Positions 11,960-24,769 of a stretch of 64,000 nt of DNA are shown here, in pieces; position 1 is the first letter of the stretch, and each line of letters begins with the position of its first letter. Under the pieces are notes generated by a model. It saw only the letters and a list, made by a program, of their open reading frames with translations. It had not been told where the DNA came from and ran no database searches. The stretch is taken from contig JAOTOL010001475.1 in the NCBI GenBank assembly GCA_034440575.1, positions 868,001 through 932,000 of the forward strand. The letters are read 5' to 3'. The stretch comes from Imbricaverruca yamaguchii. Its lineage: Eukaryota > Arthropoda > Thecostraca > Neoverrucidae. Position numbers and translations under genes: made by a program.

Positions 11960-13925
11960 AATAGAGCGAGAGAGCGAGATAGAGATGGCATGCTCGATCC
12001 GTCTGCACTACTCCGACGTTCTGCCCCTCCCCTTCCTGCGGTGGCGCCGCGCTGTGATTGGTCGATCTTCACGAGCAGCGGAGGCACGGCACCTCCTCCA
12101 AAATTGTCAGACCCACGCTGGCCGCAGGTCTCCTTTCCGCATTAGTTCTCCAGCAGTGTGAAGTGGGACATGATTTATCGCACGGTGCATCTGCTGCTTC
12201 GACTGTGGCTGGAAACATAGAGGTACGTTGATTCGTCAGGCCATTGTGCATAGCTTTGCCGATTACGTGCTCTAAACGACAGTGTATGTGTACCTGCACG
12301 CTGCAAGCTTCTTTTTTGTAATCATTTCTCATGCATTCCCCTCTACAGTCTGCAGTTATTTCCAAACACTATACTGTGGAGGCTGGATGTTTTCATGTCA
12401 AGTTGCTTCAGATAAAACGAGCACACACCTGCTCTGCTGTGTATTTGGGAGTACGGTTCCCTTGTCGTGTCAAATTGTCCGTGTTTGTTTCCCGAACAGC
12501 TACACGAACCTTGTCGGCCACAATAACAACATCTTCTCCATCAATTTGACAGCCAGACAAATCTGAGTAGTCTGTTGCATGATCCCGATTGAGGTGCTGC
12601 TTGGATCTTTTCATAGCGTCTGATGTATGTAATCAATGCTCTTGTCTGTCTTACAAGGAAACAAAAACTCTACTGTGATAACTAGGCAATCAAGATGGAC
12701 AAGAGATATTCTTGCATTGAAAATTATGACCAATATAGTTCCATTCGGCAGTGCAAGGCTCCGAAATACAGCTCAGAAAACCTTTTACGGGCAAAACTAT
12801 GAATGACAAGCAATGTGCTTGCAATGTGTTGTCTCCTGGCGTATTACCGTTACAATAAAAATCGAAGTAGCAAAACGTTGCCGTCTGCGTTCGGTCAAGA
12901 AGGATGCCATCGGAGCCGTGAATCATATGCTGAAGCTGCGTTCGAAGATTCCGACCGCGTGCCTTTTCAAGCGTACCATGACATGCACAAAGCCTTGATA
13001 CACCCCAGTTCCTGTCGTTCACAGAAGTTGTGGTACTCGCACTGAACATCGTCTTCATCTACACATACAGAAGGAGCCGATGTCAACAAATCTCCACCCC
13101 GAAATCCAATTTTAACATTTCAATTAGTGGTGCGCAAGTCACTAACCCCTGATTTAAGATGTTCAATACAACTACGCAAGCAAACCAAAAAAAAACATTG
13201 GTAAAGAGTGCACGTATGCTCATAGCTCATCGCAGTGTAGCACAGACACTGACATATAATACATCTAGGTTGTGTTGTAATACTGGAAATGTGAAACACA
13301 TGAAGTGACATACAATTGCTTTTCGTCAACTCTTCCACTATCCAATCGGGACGATTGATGGATATCTTATTAGAAGTGCCGCTCTTATCAATATACATAT
13401 GCATCTCGCAAATATACACCGTATGCAAACCTTGTAGCTCAATAGGGCCAGATACCATTTTTGGCGGTATCTTGTTGGCTACCTACGAAATGAAGCTTGA
13501 CACCACACTGAATCACACTTAGATAACACATTGAGTTATGGTCGCAAAATTACCTCAGTAGTCGATGCGCCATAAAATCCAAATAACCAACTAAGTGAAT
13601 TTGCGTTGTATAATGCTATAATACTGCAAAGTATCAGACACACAAACTGACATGTAAGTACATTCATGTTGTGAGATACCGGAAATATCGGCAGGTTGTC
13701 ATTGCTGGACGCGTTGGCAGTGGAGTGTTCCAGAAGCCATGTCATAGTTAATGCACTGAAATCGCGGCAGTCGTACGATTACATCCACACCCGTCAGACA
13801 AGAGTACCATAAAACAAGCCGCACACCACATAATGCCTCATATTCCGCTCTTCTCACGTCAACATTACGACTTGGGTAGCATTGCGCTACTCAAAGAAGA
13901 CCACGAATCACTGGAACTGCGCGAC
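11960..13925. other. No recognised feature
   Basis: Unique sequence. It starts with a modestly GC-rich portion (12000-12130); no gene recognised. Confidence 0.5.
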
Positions 13926-14680
13926 GTTTGTCCTGGACCAGACGTCTCGCCAGACGTAGCGTATGTCCTGGACCAGACGTCTCGCCAGACGTAGCGTATG
14001 TCCTGGACCAGACGTCTCGCCAGACGTAGCGTATGTCCTGGACCAGACGTCTCGCCAGACGTAGCGTATGTCCTGGACCAGACGTCTCGCCAGGCGTAGC
14101 GTATGTCCTGGACCAGGCGTCTCGCCAGACGTAGCGTATGTCCTGGACCAGACGTCTCGCCAGACGTAGCGTATGTCCTGGACCAGACGTCTCGCCAGAC
14201 GTAGCGTATGTCCTGGACCGACGTTCGCCGACTGGTTTCCTACCTTGCGCGTAGGTATGTCCTGGACCGCGTTCGCCAGACGTAGCGTATGTCCACACGT
14301 TCGCCAGACGTAGCTAGTCCTGGACCAGACGTCTCGCCAGACGTAGCGTATGTCCTGGGCCAGACGTCTCGCCAGACGTAGCGTATGTCCTGGACCGCGT
14401 ACGTAGCGGGCGTGACGCACGTCCTGGACCAGACGTCTCGCCAGGCGTAGCGTATGTCCTGGACCAGACGTCTCGCCAGACGTAGCGTATGTCCTGGACC
14501 AGACGTCTCGCCAGACGTAGCGTACGTCCTGGACCAGACGTCTCGCCGGACGTAGCGTAAGTCCCGGACCGCGTACGTACCGGGCGTGACGCATGTCCTG
14601 GACTGCGTACGTACCGGGCGTGACGCATGGCCTGGACCGCGTACGTACCGGGCGTGACGCATGTCCTGGACCTACGTGAC
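13926..14680 (+). repeat. 35-bp minisatellite
   Basis: About 21 copies containing gtcctggaccagacgtctcg and ccagacgtagcgtat. Within the unit, agacgt appears twice and agacgtct is palindromic. The right end (14560-14680) switches to a 34-bp variant with gcgtacgtaccgggcgtgac. Confidence 0.95.
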
Positions 14681-14699
14681 GTCTGCAGCAGCGCGACGT

Positions 14700-15460
14700 G
14701 CTCGTGCAGTCACCGCCGTGACTCGTCACGCGGCTGACGTGAGCTCACGATAGGCTGTGAATTAAGGATGTGAGTTGATTCCAAAGCGCCTCGTTGAGTT
14801 TCGCTGTACCTGGCGTTTCTGTACGAAAACGTTTGCTGAGGATCGCTTGTTCCACGGCTTTGCGGTTGGTTGCCGTGTCTCTGATGATGGAGTTCGCCGT
14901 CTTCTCAGGTTTGGGTCGCCCAGACGTTTCCACCTCACTTGTCGTTTCGTTTCTCCTGTGTCAAAATTACGAGGACAAAGCTGACCGGCAGGTTTGTACA
15001 CTGACATTTCCCCCGAGGTCAGTGTATCCTTTATGACAGATGACCTGAAATTGTCGGAAGGACCTTCAGGATTTTCGAGAGAAAATCTTACAGACTTTTG
15101 CTTGAGTGTGGAGCAAGTTATCCAACCTTCTATGTCATATTTGATCTGGAAAGTTCGTATAACCTAGCTGATCCACCTACACAATTTGTCATCTATAAAA
15201 AGGAGCCGTATGCGTGCGCAACTGTCATTTGCATAGTAGTGTCCCACGTGCCTGTTGACGTATGATTTTGTTGATGGCCGTCAGACCCCTTCCTACCACT
15301 AATATCACTTTCTGAGCTTCCCAGCCTGCTCTACATGGGAAAATGCGTGTCAGTTTCTGTGTCACATTGCACCGTACTGCGACATGGGCATATGTGCATC
15401 TATGAAATAGTTTTGGCCTGCTTACATGAATGCGTTGAACATCTCGAATTTGAGGTAGTG
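14700..15460. other. No recognised feature
   Basis: Unique sequence; no gene recognised. Confidence 0.5.
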
Positions 15461-15462
15461 AT

Positions 15463-15954
15463 TTGCACAAAACGTGCTTAGCGTTTGGTGAATCAGCCTC
15501 ACTCTGGGAAGTAGTCGTTTTTATGAAGCAGTATCACCTAAATGTGGAGACGGGAGGTGCATTCAGTACGTGCCACATTGCTTTTTGGGAAATCAAATAC
15601 CGCGTATGCCGTGGTACTCTAATACATAACCTTGATACAAAGCCTATCGTGTCAGGTTGGACTATAACGTCAGCTGCTGGGGTTTTGTTTAGCTATGTAT
15701 ATGGCGCGTATATGACGAGTGTGATTGATAAAAGTTTTTCGATCAAATACCGCGTATGCCGTGGTACTCTAATACATGACCTTGATACAAAGCCTATCGT
15801 GTCAGGTTGGACTATAGCGTCAGCTGCTGGGGTGTCGTTTAGCTACGTATATGGCGCGTTTATGACGATTGTGATTGATAAAAGTTTTTCGATCTGTGCG
15901 CACACCAATTTAGCAAATTACAGTGCAACATTTTTTGTGATAATAGCTGAATAG
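15463..15954 (+). pseudogene. ORF with 50-codon tandem duplication, possible ionotropic-receptor (IR) fragment
   Basis: An open frame of about 163 codons without an initial ATG (it opens at TTG). A 150-base segment starting at 15593 (YRVCRGTLIH to DKSFSI) is repeated at 15743 with about 95% identity, in frame. Each copy contains KPIVSGWTI, then a hydrophobic SAAG-x-x-FSYVYGAYMTSVI. W-x8-10-Y-x3-L/M-x-S-x-L/I is the pattern of the third membrane segment of ionotropic glutamate receptors and arthropod IRs. The flanks (FMKQYHLNVETGGAF upstream, a short tail and stop downstream) show no clear ligand-binding domain, so this is at best an isolated exon or a remnant. Two M3-like segments in a row would not make a normal channel. 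The assignment is inference from a short pattern. Confidence 0.33.
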
Positions 15955-18204
15955 CTTTCGCCGAAGCGACTTCGAAATCAATCGGTCAATCGCTGAGTTT
16001 GCTTCAGCAAAAACCACCAGTTGAAGATGATATCGGCGCACGTACTGCCACGCCAGACAAGCTCTCATGTGAGGAATTTGATTGTGAACATAAATACAGC
16101 TGTGCTATGCAGAGTTGCGGTATATAGCTGTGCGGTATTGCATATCCGTGTATGACTCGTGTGCGGACATCCATGTACACCGTATGCAAAATGTTTCATA
16201 AACTTCTATACGAAAATCATGACTGGCAGGAGGCGATATGACCACATATCAGATACTGTGACGGGACCCAGATGGCTGACTGTCAGGCAGCTCATCGATT
16301 ACTACACAGCGTGTGCTGTGCAGGCTATCATTACAGCCGGCCAGCCCGACCGTGTCCACCGTACCAGCGGGCAGCGTGTCAGCCAGACGCATGCACAGAA
16401 CACCAGGCGCACAGATCGCCGGACACTTGCAAAAGTCCGTGCAGAACCGGGGAGGCGTCGTCTGTGATACCGAGGCATAGCCGAGCTGAATGGTCTCCGG
16501 GTCGATCCACTATCGCCGGCTCTCCGAGCCAACCTGGGGCGTGCTGTAGTGTCTCAATGGTCGGCCTGACATGGGCCTGTGCCGTACCTTGTGATCATAG
16601 TTGTGTGGGTTGCGATGGCGCTGAATTTGTTCAATTTTTGTCCATCACGACGTGCAAAAGTAAAACCACAATTACGGTGGGCCTTACGCGAGTACGTATA
16701 TTTCACATTCAGTTTTTCATCCTGTCCAACTCAGAAAGATTCCATATTTGGCTGACATTGGCAGAACAATGCCACCGCTCGTATCAATAACTTTGCGATG
16801 CACAAGTGCTACGATAAACAGACGTATACGCTGTTTTCAATGCGAATCTCGGTTCGGTACAGTACAGTAGCCCAGATGATGTGATGTTAAAATCATATAG
16901 AAAGGGGTATTGGATTCATCGAAATTTGCGTCTAAGTCGATATAGATGCAATTTTGCAGATTTAGATATCTCAAAGAGCTAAGAATGTGAAAATATTGCC
17001 GCATTAAGTTGTTCGAAAAACTTATTTCATCAAAATTACCCACATTTGTTACCGCATCCGCCCATGCTGCTAGCTTTTTGATAGCTTTCTTCCCAGAATA
17101 TCGGTCATGGTCGCCGACCGGGACCGCGATGAAGCAATTGGTACGACGAAGAACTAACTAGTTGTTGACAGCGATGAGAAAAATTGCCAACCAATCGCAA
17201 ACAGCCAGTGACTGTAACGGCCAGTGACTATTCGCGGAAGCTCGTCATTTCACCTGGCCGGTGTACTGATGCGAAACATGCGCGCTGACGCGCGTCTGGA
17301 CGCGCTAGCAACATTGTGAGTGAGGAGACATACTGGGCCCGCCAATGGGCGCACAGTACTCCATGCACTCGACCAGGCTGCTGCCAAATCTAGCCCACAT
17401 TCGGAAATCAGCTAAAGCTTTCCTGCTAAAAGTCTTCCACGAAAGGTAGGCAGAACGTTTTCGCGAAGCTGGATCCTAATTAGATTTGACAGCACGTTGG
17501 TTAATTTCATGAACTAGTTTATGCCTGTTTACTGGCCCAGTACACTTTAATCACTATTTAAGTAGAGTGTTTGGACAAGCTTGGCAAATGTCTTCGGTGT
17601 ACCGGGCAGTTCATGTCTGCATCGCCAAGTTATTCAGAAGAACCGTGCCAACGCCCTGCCAAAAACCGGCAGATCTAGGAACTTCCCCGACTGGGCAGCA
17701 TATCCAGCGGGCTGGGGGTCAGCCGAGCAGTGCCGCCAGGTGCTGCTATGCACCGCTCTGGTCTGCCTCATCAAGGCAGTTAGGCGCTGTGGAACAATGG
17801 ATTTACCTACCACTGACGCTGCCGACCTGCGTTTAACTGAGATTATCCTACTAAGCGTGTTCTACTGAACATGCCCCACCATTTATTCAGTTTAAAAATT
17901 ATTCAGTACAAAGCGTTGTGAAAACGCCAGATATTATTATTGTCCAACACCGGTGCGGAGAATAGAATATTAATTATCTGGTATGCAGCATAAGTTCATT
18001 TTCCTCCATTTAGTTTTGGTACAGCGATGTGGATTAGATTACCTGCTCGTTCTTTGTTGCTCATAGCTGTGCCTCAGCCTATGAATTACCCGGGTGGGAA
18101 GTGTTAATCATAATTGGCGTTTGGTGTTCTGGGACCGCCGCGGCGGCTCTCCCAGAGGGACTCGGCGGCGGCTGCCACCAAAACAGTCCGCCGTGGCCTG
18201 CGAC
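15955..18204. other. No recognised feature
   Basis: Unique sequence; no domain-bearing ORF recognised. Confidence 0.5.
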
Positions 18205-18207
18205 CGG

Positions 18208-19690
18208 TCCCAACAGACACGGCCACAGATAAACCATCAGACACGGCCACAGACAGAGCATACCATCAGACACGGCCACAGACAGAGCATACCATCAGAC
18301 ACGGCCACAGACAGAGCATCCCATCAGACACGGCCACAGACAGAGCATACCATCAGACACGGCCACAGACAGAGCATCCCATCAGACACGGCCACAGATA
18401 AACCATCAGACACGGCCACAGACAGAGCATCCCATCAGACACGGCCACAGACAGAGCATACCATCAGACACGGCCACAGACAGAGCATCCCATCAGACAC
18501 GGCCACAGACAGAGCATACCATCAGACACGGCCACAGACAGAGCATCCCATCAGACACGGCCACAGACAGAGCATCCCATCAGACACGGCCACAGACAGA
18601 GCATCCCATCAGACACGGCCACAGACAGAGCATCCCATCAGACACGGCCACAGACAGAGCATATCCCATCAGACACGGCCACAGACAGAGCATCCCATCA
18701 GACACGGCCACAGACAGAGCATCCCATCAGACACGGCCACAGACAGAGCATCCCATCAGACACGGCCACAGACAGACATCCAACACGGCCACAGACAGAG
18801 CATACCATCAGACACGGCCACAGACAGAGCATCCCATCAGACACGGCCACAGACAGAGCATCCCATCAGACACGGCCACAGACAGAGCATCCCATCAGAC
18901 ACGGCCACAGACAGACATCAGACAGCAAGCATCCCATCAGACACGGCCACAGATCAGACCATCAGACACGGCCACAGACAGAGTATACCATCAGACACGG
19001 CCACAGACAGAGCATCCCATCAGACACCCACACGGCCACAGACAGAGCATCCCATCAGACACGGCCACAGACAGAGCATCCCATCAGACACGGCCACAGA
19101 CAGAGCATCCCATCAGACACGGCCACAGACAGAGCATCCCATCAGACACGGCCACAGACAGAACAGAGCATCCCATCAGACACGGCCACAGACAGAGCAT
19201 CCCACAGACAGGCACAACAGAGCATCCCATCAGACACGGCCACAGACAGAGCATACCATCAGACACGGCCACAGATAAACCATCAGACACGGCCACAGAC
19301 AGAGCATCCCATCAGACACGGCCACAGACAGAGCATCCCATCAGACACGGCCACAGACAGAGCATCCCATCAGACACGGCCACAGACAGAGCATCCCATC
19401 AGACACGGCCACAGACAGAGCATCCCATCAGACACGGCCACAGATAAACCATCAGACACGGCCACAGACAGAGCATCCCATCAGACACGGCCACAGACAG
19501 AGCATCCCATCAGACACGGCCACAGACAGAGCATCCCATCAGACACGGCCACAGACAGAGCATCCCATCAGACACGGCCACAGACAGAGCATCCCATCAG
19601 ACACGGCCACAGACAGAGCATACCATCAGACACGGCCACAGACAGAGCATACCATCATACACGGCCACATACGGACCATACAGACCATAC
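18208..19690 (+). repeat. 29-bp minisatellite, about 50 copies
   Basis: Unit cagacacggccacagacaga plus gcatcccat. Variant ends gcataccat and taaaccat recur, the latter marking blocks of about 170 bp at both ends of the array. A few copies have small insertions (18661, 18900, 19025, 19160, 19205). The long open frames are a by-product. Confidence 0.97.
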
Positions 19691-20282
19691 CATCAGACAT
19701 AGCCACAGACGGACCATCAGACACGACCACAGACAGCTCATCCCATCAGACACCGCCACAAGAGACACAGCCACAATCCCCATCAGACACAGGCAGCCAG
19801 CCCGCCGGACACACACGCAGACAACCCGTCCCACTATCTCATCGCGGCGTCATTGGTGGCTGACGTCAGACCCGCGTCCTCACTCGCTGAGTTGGTCGCT
19901 TCTGAGCGTCGAAAACCGTTTGCGTGCATTGTTTCGGAAATACATGAGCTGGTTTACCGCAAATGTCCCTCAGACACACAAGCTATTAGCAAAAATTATG
20001 GTCTTTGCTTGAAGCCTTGCTTATTTGTCCAGGAAATAGTTTTCCGGTTAACGTAGTTTTCCGTTAACTTTCCTAACAGGCCGTGCGGCATTTGGCCACG
20101 GTAAAAACCGTCCAATCAGACTTTGACTCGGACAAGCCGCTCCGTCAGACACAGACATGAGCAACTCTTGCTGTGAGACACAAACAAGATAGCTTATCAC
20201 GTCCAACACAGATACAGTCTCCGTCAACATACAGAAGATGATCCGTCCCATTGCACAGCGCATCCCATCAGACACATCTGCA
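19691..20282 (+). repeat. Decayed halo of the 29-bp array
   Basis: Diverging remnants such as catcagacatagccacagac, then isolated cccatcagacac words as far as 20275, mixed with unique sequence. Confidence 0.6.
20038..20108 (+). repeat. Dispersed repeat A, copy 1
   Basis: gttttccggttaacgtagtt, then aacaggccgtgcggcatttg and gccacggtaaaaac. A second copy lies at 29051-29114. Confidence 0.8.
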
Positions 20283-20318
20283 GACAACATACCCCATCAG
20301 ATATGGGGGTATGTTGTC
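20283..20318 (+). repeat. Perfect 13-bp inverted repeat (hairpin)
   Basis: Arms gacaacatacccc (20283-20295) and ggggtatgttgtc (20306-20318), loop of 10 bases. Confidence 0.9.
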
Positions 20319-20449
20319 ATGTTGATATGGGGTATAGGCAGCCAGTGGTGCCATTTGGTATTGCTGAGGAGGACAACTAGCAACGCCCCTTCCCTCCCGC
20401 CACACATGAAAATCACTAATTTGGTCCTTCCAGTCAGCCCGAAGCTTAA

Positions 20450-20640
20450 CCATTGAGACTATGGAGGCTCCCTTCTAGAACACTCGAATGCATCCTCGCC
20501 CTCCTCCCCGCTTGATTTTTTTTTTCAGCCGATGGCGCCCATTTTCGGAGAATAATGCCGTCAAAGCATGAATAGCCCTCCAACAATTTCACAAAGTGAC
20601 ACCCGTGCAGACAGCCCATCACATCAGACCAAGAGGAAAC
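20450..20640 (+). repeat. Dispersed repeat B, copy 1
   Basis: Blocks ctatggaggctcccttctag, agccgatggcgccc, aatgccgtcaaagcat and caatttcacaaagtgacacc occur in the same order at 60935-61095. Confidence 0.75.
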
Positions 20641-22070
20641 TTGTTCAGTACACACAATCAGACTATCCGTCCCATTCTTCCTGATACCTGAAATATAAAG
20701 CTTCCCAAAATCATTCTCTGGAGCCGCCCCTGTCAAGCCAGGGAATTCCAGCCTTCTTGTATACATAAATAGGATGCTTCTGAATCGTCATCAAGTTCTG
20801 GATATCTGGGGCGAGCAGATCGGAAATGTTCCGTTCCGATGACGGGTTAAAATCCTCATGGCGTTGGAGTGATTTCATGCGGCTGTATTTAGATGTGCCC
20901 GATTGTACTCAATATACGTGATTTGTACTCAAAAGTTTCAAAAAGTCTTCTCCTTGCACAGCTTTTCGAAGGACGTACGTCCAGGCTTTAGAGTGGCCTC
21001 ACCAACACCTTTCTTCATTGCGGAGGGGATGCACTGCGACATGTCCGGTGCTGGTTCCCAAAAGCGGTTCCGGCCCTTCGAGAGCCCAGGTTCCTCAGAC
21101 TGCCAAAGTAAACAGGTTGGTAACGCTTTCCCGGTAGGTCCGTTCCCGGCCGGCTATGATGCTGTTTGTTGTCACGCTGTAGCGCAGGTCAGCGACCATG
21201 CGCAGTATGAGTACCACACATGTGTGCATACTTTGTGCCGATGGGGCGTGCTGGCGGGGCGGGCGGCGATTGTTGCACCGTGTCGGTGGTCAAGTTTTAT
21301 TGGATGGAAACGTTGTTGCGAGAGGCACCTCGAATTAAGATCATTTTGGTCTTTTGTGCCAATCGCAAAATTGTTCATGCTATGTGTGCTATGATGTACT
21401 AAATAAATAAACAAACAAGCAAACAAACCATGCCGCGACAGTCAACTGCACCATCACCCGCTATCAACAGTCGGGCGCGCTATATCGGAGGGACAGCAAT
21501 GAGCTGCACGAAGGTTGGCATCGGAATGTGAGTCCAGAGATGACCAAACTGGACACTGGGCCACTGCGGGTGCAGGAAGCTTGACTGTTCGCATCATGTA
21601 CTGACAACAGGCAAGGTGTTTTGTCACTTTGCTGATTCTCCGGCAAAGCCGAGCATCCTGTCAGGAACGCAAAGTTTCAGGACAGCATTCTTCATTAATT
21701 TGTGGCAATATTTTAGCACATACCATAAGGCAATATTGTTAGAACCCAATGAACTGCGATACAAGGTTCCGAGTATAAATGCATGCTAGCATTAGGAGCA
21801 TTATACATATGATAAACTTATGAGCATTGTGCATGTGCATATATCACTGCTCGTTGTCCAGTTATATAAATCGCATTAAAAAGTTGTCAGCTTGACCAGT
21901 TGGACAAGAGGAGTGATTTCCAGAACCCCGTCAGGCACACTAGTAAGTGACAAATTTGATTTTTTTGTTTGTACATTTTGCTTGACATCCCAGGTTCTGT
22001 GCGGGCTCAGTTTTCTCTCTGTGACTTGCGATGTCTATGAAAAGATACACACATACCTGAGTGACAACCT
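20640..22070. other. No recognised feature
   Basis: Unique sequence apart from the A-rich tail at 21395; no gene recognised. Confidence 0.5.
21395..21428 (+). repeat. (AAAC)n-type tail
   Basis: taaataaataaacaaacaag followed by caaacaaacc resembles the tail of the SINE at 8617, but no SINE body is recognised upstream. Confidence 0.5.
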
Positions 22071-22074
22071 GGTC

Positions 22075-23103
22075 TCTTTCATCTCCTCCTGTGGACACCA
22101 GCTCAGCCACGTTCCTTCATCTCCTCCTGTGGACACCAGCTCAGCCACGTCCTTCATCTCCTCTTGGACACCAGCTGAGCCATCTCCTGTGGACACCAGC
22201 TAGCCACGCCTTCACCCCCTGTGGAACCATCCTCAGGCACGTCCTTCATCTCCTCCTGTGGACACCAGCTGAGCCACGTCCTTCATCTCCTCCTGTGGAC
22301 ACCAGCTCAGCCACGTCCTTCACCTCCTCCTGTGGACACCAGCTCAGCCACGTCCTTCACCTCCTCCTGTGGACACCAGCTCAGCCACGTCCTTCATCTC
22401 CTCCTGTGGACACCAGCTGAGCCACGTCCTTCATCTCCTGTGGACACCAGCTCAGCCACGTCCTTCATCTCCTCCTGTGGACACCAGCTGAGCCACGTCC
22501 TTCACCTCCTCCTGTGGACACCAGCTCAGCCACGTCCTTCATCTCCTCCTGTGGACACCAGCTGAGCCACGTCCTTCACCTCCTCCTGTGGACACCAGCT
22601 CAGCCACGTCCTTCATCTCCTCCTGTGGACACCAGCTCAGCCACGTCCTTCACCTCCTCCTGTGGACACCAGCTCAGCCACGTCCTTCATCTCCTCCTGT
22701 GGACACCAGCTGAGCCACGTCCTTCACCTCCTCCTGTGGACACCAGCTGAGCCACGTCCTTCATCTCCTCCTGTGGACACCAGCTGAGCCACGTCCTTCA
22801 TCTCCTCCTGTGGACACCAGCTGAGCCACGTCCTTCATCTCCTCCTGTGGACACCAGCTCAGCCACGTCCTTCATCTCCTCCTGTGGACACCAGCTGAGC
22901 CACGTCCTTCACCTCCTCCTGTGGACACCAGCTCAGCCACGTCCTTCATCTCCTCCTGTGGACACCAGCTCAGCCACGTCCTTCATCTCCTCCTGTGGAC
23001 ACCAGCTGAGCCACGTCCTTCATCTCTCCTGTGGACACCAGCTCAGCCACGTCCTTCATCTCCTCCTGTGGACACCAGCTCAGCCACGTCCTTCATCTCC
23101 GCG
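22075..23103 (+). repeat. 37-bp minisatellite, about 28 copies
   Basis: Unit built from cctcctgtggacaccagct, cagccacgtcc and ttcatct. Two sites vary independently between copies: agctCagcc/agctGagcc and ttcaTctcc/ttcaCctcc. The first copies (22140-22240) are shortened. Confidence 0.97.
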
Positions 23104-23260
23104 TGGTGTAGCCAGGGGAACGGCCCGCGTGCCGACAGCGCCGGCCGGCCGCGGGAGATAGCGAAGGGCGGCGGCCGGCCGCCGGAACGGCCCGCCTCCG
23201 GCCGCGTTAGTATTCGGCCGAGGTGCGGTGACGCGTGCCCGCGGCGGCCGCCTCCATATG
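23104..23260 (+). other. CpG-rich block
   Basis: gccggccggccgcgg-type sequence directly after the 37-bp array. Possible regulatory island; no exon recognised. Confidence 0.4.
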
Positions 23261-24589
23261 ACCGGCGATAATACACCGGTTATTTGTCATGAAGGCCGTT
23301 GTCGGCCACACTTTTGCATTCCGCCGGGGTGTGAGATTAAAGGGCCGATGCTGCCGAGTTGCGGGGAGGCGTTGGGGAACGGGTGTCGGAGGGCATGGGG
23401 GCGACCGGTCACGAACACCTCAGGCTTGCCGTGGGGAAGGGAGGGGGCTGGAGATACCGTACCGCAAACGTCATGGCCCCGCGAACACGGCTTGTAGCAG
23501 CCAGTCATTCATAATGTTCAGGCAAAGCCATATATTGGAGTCGTGCAGCTGGAGTCGGGCATGGTCAGGGCCAGAGGGAAGCTCACACGACATTCGATAA
23601 CTTGGCCACACACGCCGCATAGTTATGCGTTAGAGAGTCTGGACTTCCATACGTCTGCTCTCATTCGCCAAATACTTGCATAACACGGCATCTGCTTTGA
23701 ACATTTACACACAATCCCGGAGGTTTGATCACGTGGTGCAATTTCCTTCGCCGAGTTCACTCTGTCCGGTTTTAATTGCATTCTGACATTTTCCCTCGAT
23801 GTTGGTAATCGTTCCGTGCCGGTGTTCTTCCCCGGGCGGCATGCACTTGCTCCGAGCCATCAAAGACACGCCATCTGGCGTCGGCACGTGACAGAGCTGA
23901 GACGACCGAGACGGCGAGCTTGGTGGATCACGCCGCCGCTGTGTCTCAGCGTCTCAGCCGCAGCCAACAATGATCACTCTTCAAACCTAACGAGCCGCCG
24001 GAACCGCTCTGACAAGGCCGCCAATGCGGGTCGGCTATGGCTCAAATTCATATATTATTAATCCGCGACACCGTCGTATGCATGTAGAGTGCCACTCGCC
24101 GCATCGGCGCCGACTTTTATACTCCGGCATCAGATTCAAATTCGGCTGAGCCAGGCGGTAACTCAGCCGGGAGAAAATCATGGAGAGGCTCACTGGGAGG
24201 GGCGTCGGACCGCAAGCCGGAACGGCTCGTCAGCAAGCTCGCCAACGTTAGCACAAGTGTGAAATTCACTTCCGATTACTTCTTCGGGATGGCACTTTAC
24301 TTACATGTGTACTTTTTACTGTTGTGCGTGCTTCAACCTCAGGCTACCCGTTCCTTTCTGTTCTTGCTTTTGTTCCAGTCATTTTGTCTCACTACTCTTT
24401 CTCACCATTCTTCTCCCCGGCCCACCAATTGTAATGCTGGCCCTGCTTCGACTGTTTTAAACATACATGCCCCTGAAACTACCGCAACGGCTGATTTTTC
24501 TCCTTTCTCTTGTTTTCTCCGACACGATATGTATTTGAGATACATTTTTTCGGGATTCTTTTGTTATTCACTAGCGGCAAAAAACCTGT

Positions 24590-24590
<1 letters not shown>
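23261..24590. other. No recognised feature
   Basis: Mixed GC-moderate sequence; no gene recognised. Confidence 0.5.
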
Positions 24591-24768
<178 letters not shown>

Positions 24769-24769
24769 A

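Noticed and set aside
13908..14729. 273-codon minus-strand frame with GETSGPGHTLRLARRL repeats
   Set aside because: Encoded wholly by the 35-bp minisatellite; several frames are equally open.
18094..19278. 394-codon open frame over the 29-bp array
   Set aside because: It follows the repeat unit exactly, has low-complexity content and no domain; a unit without stop codons stays open by chance.
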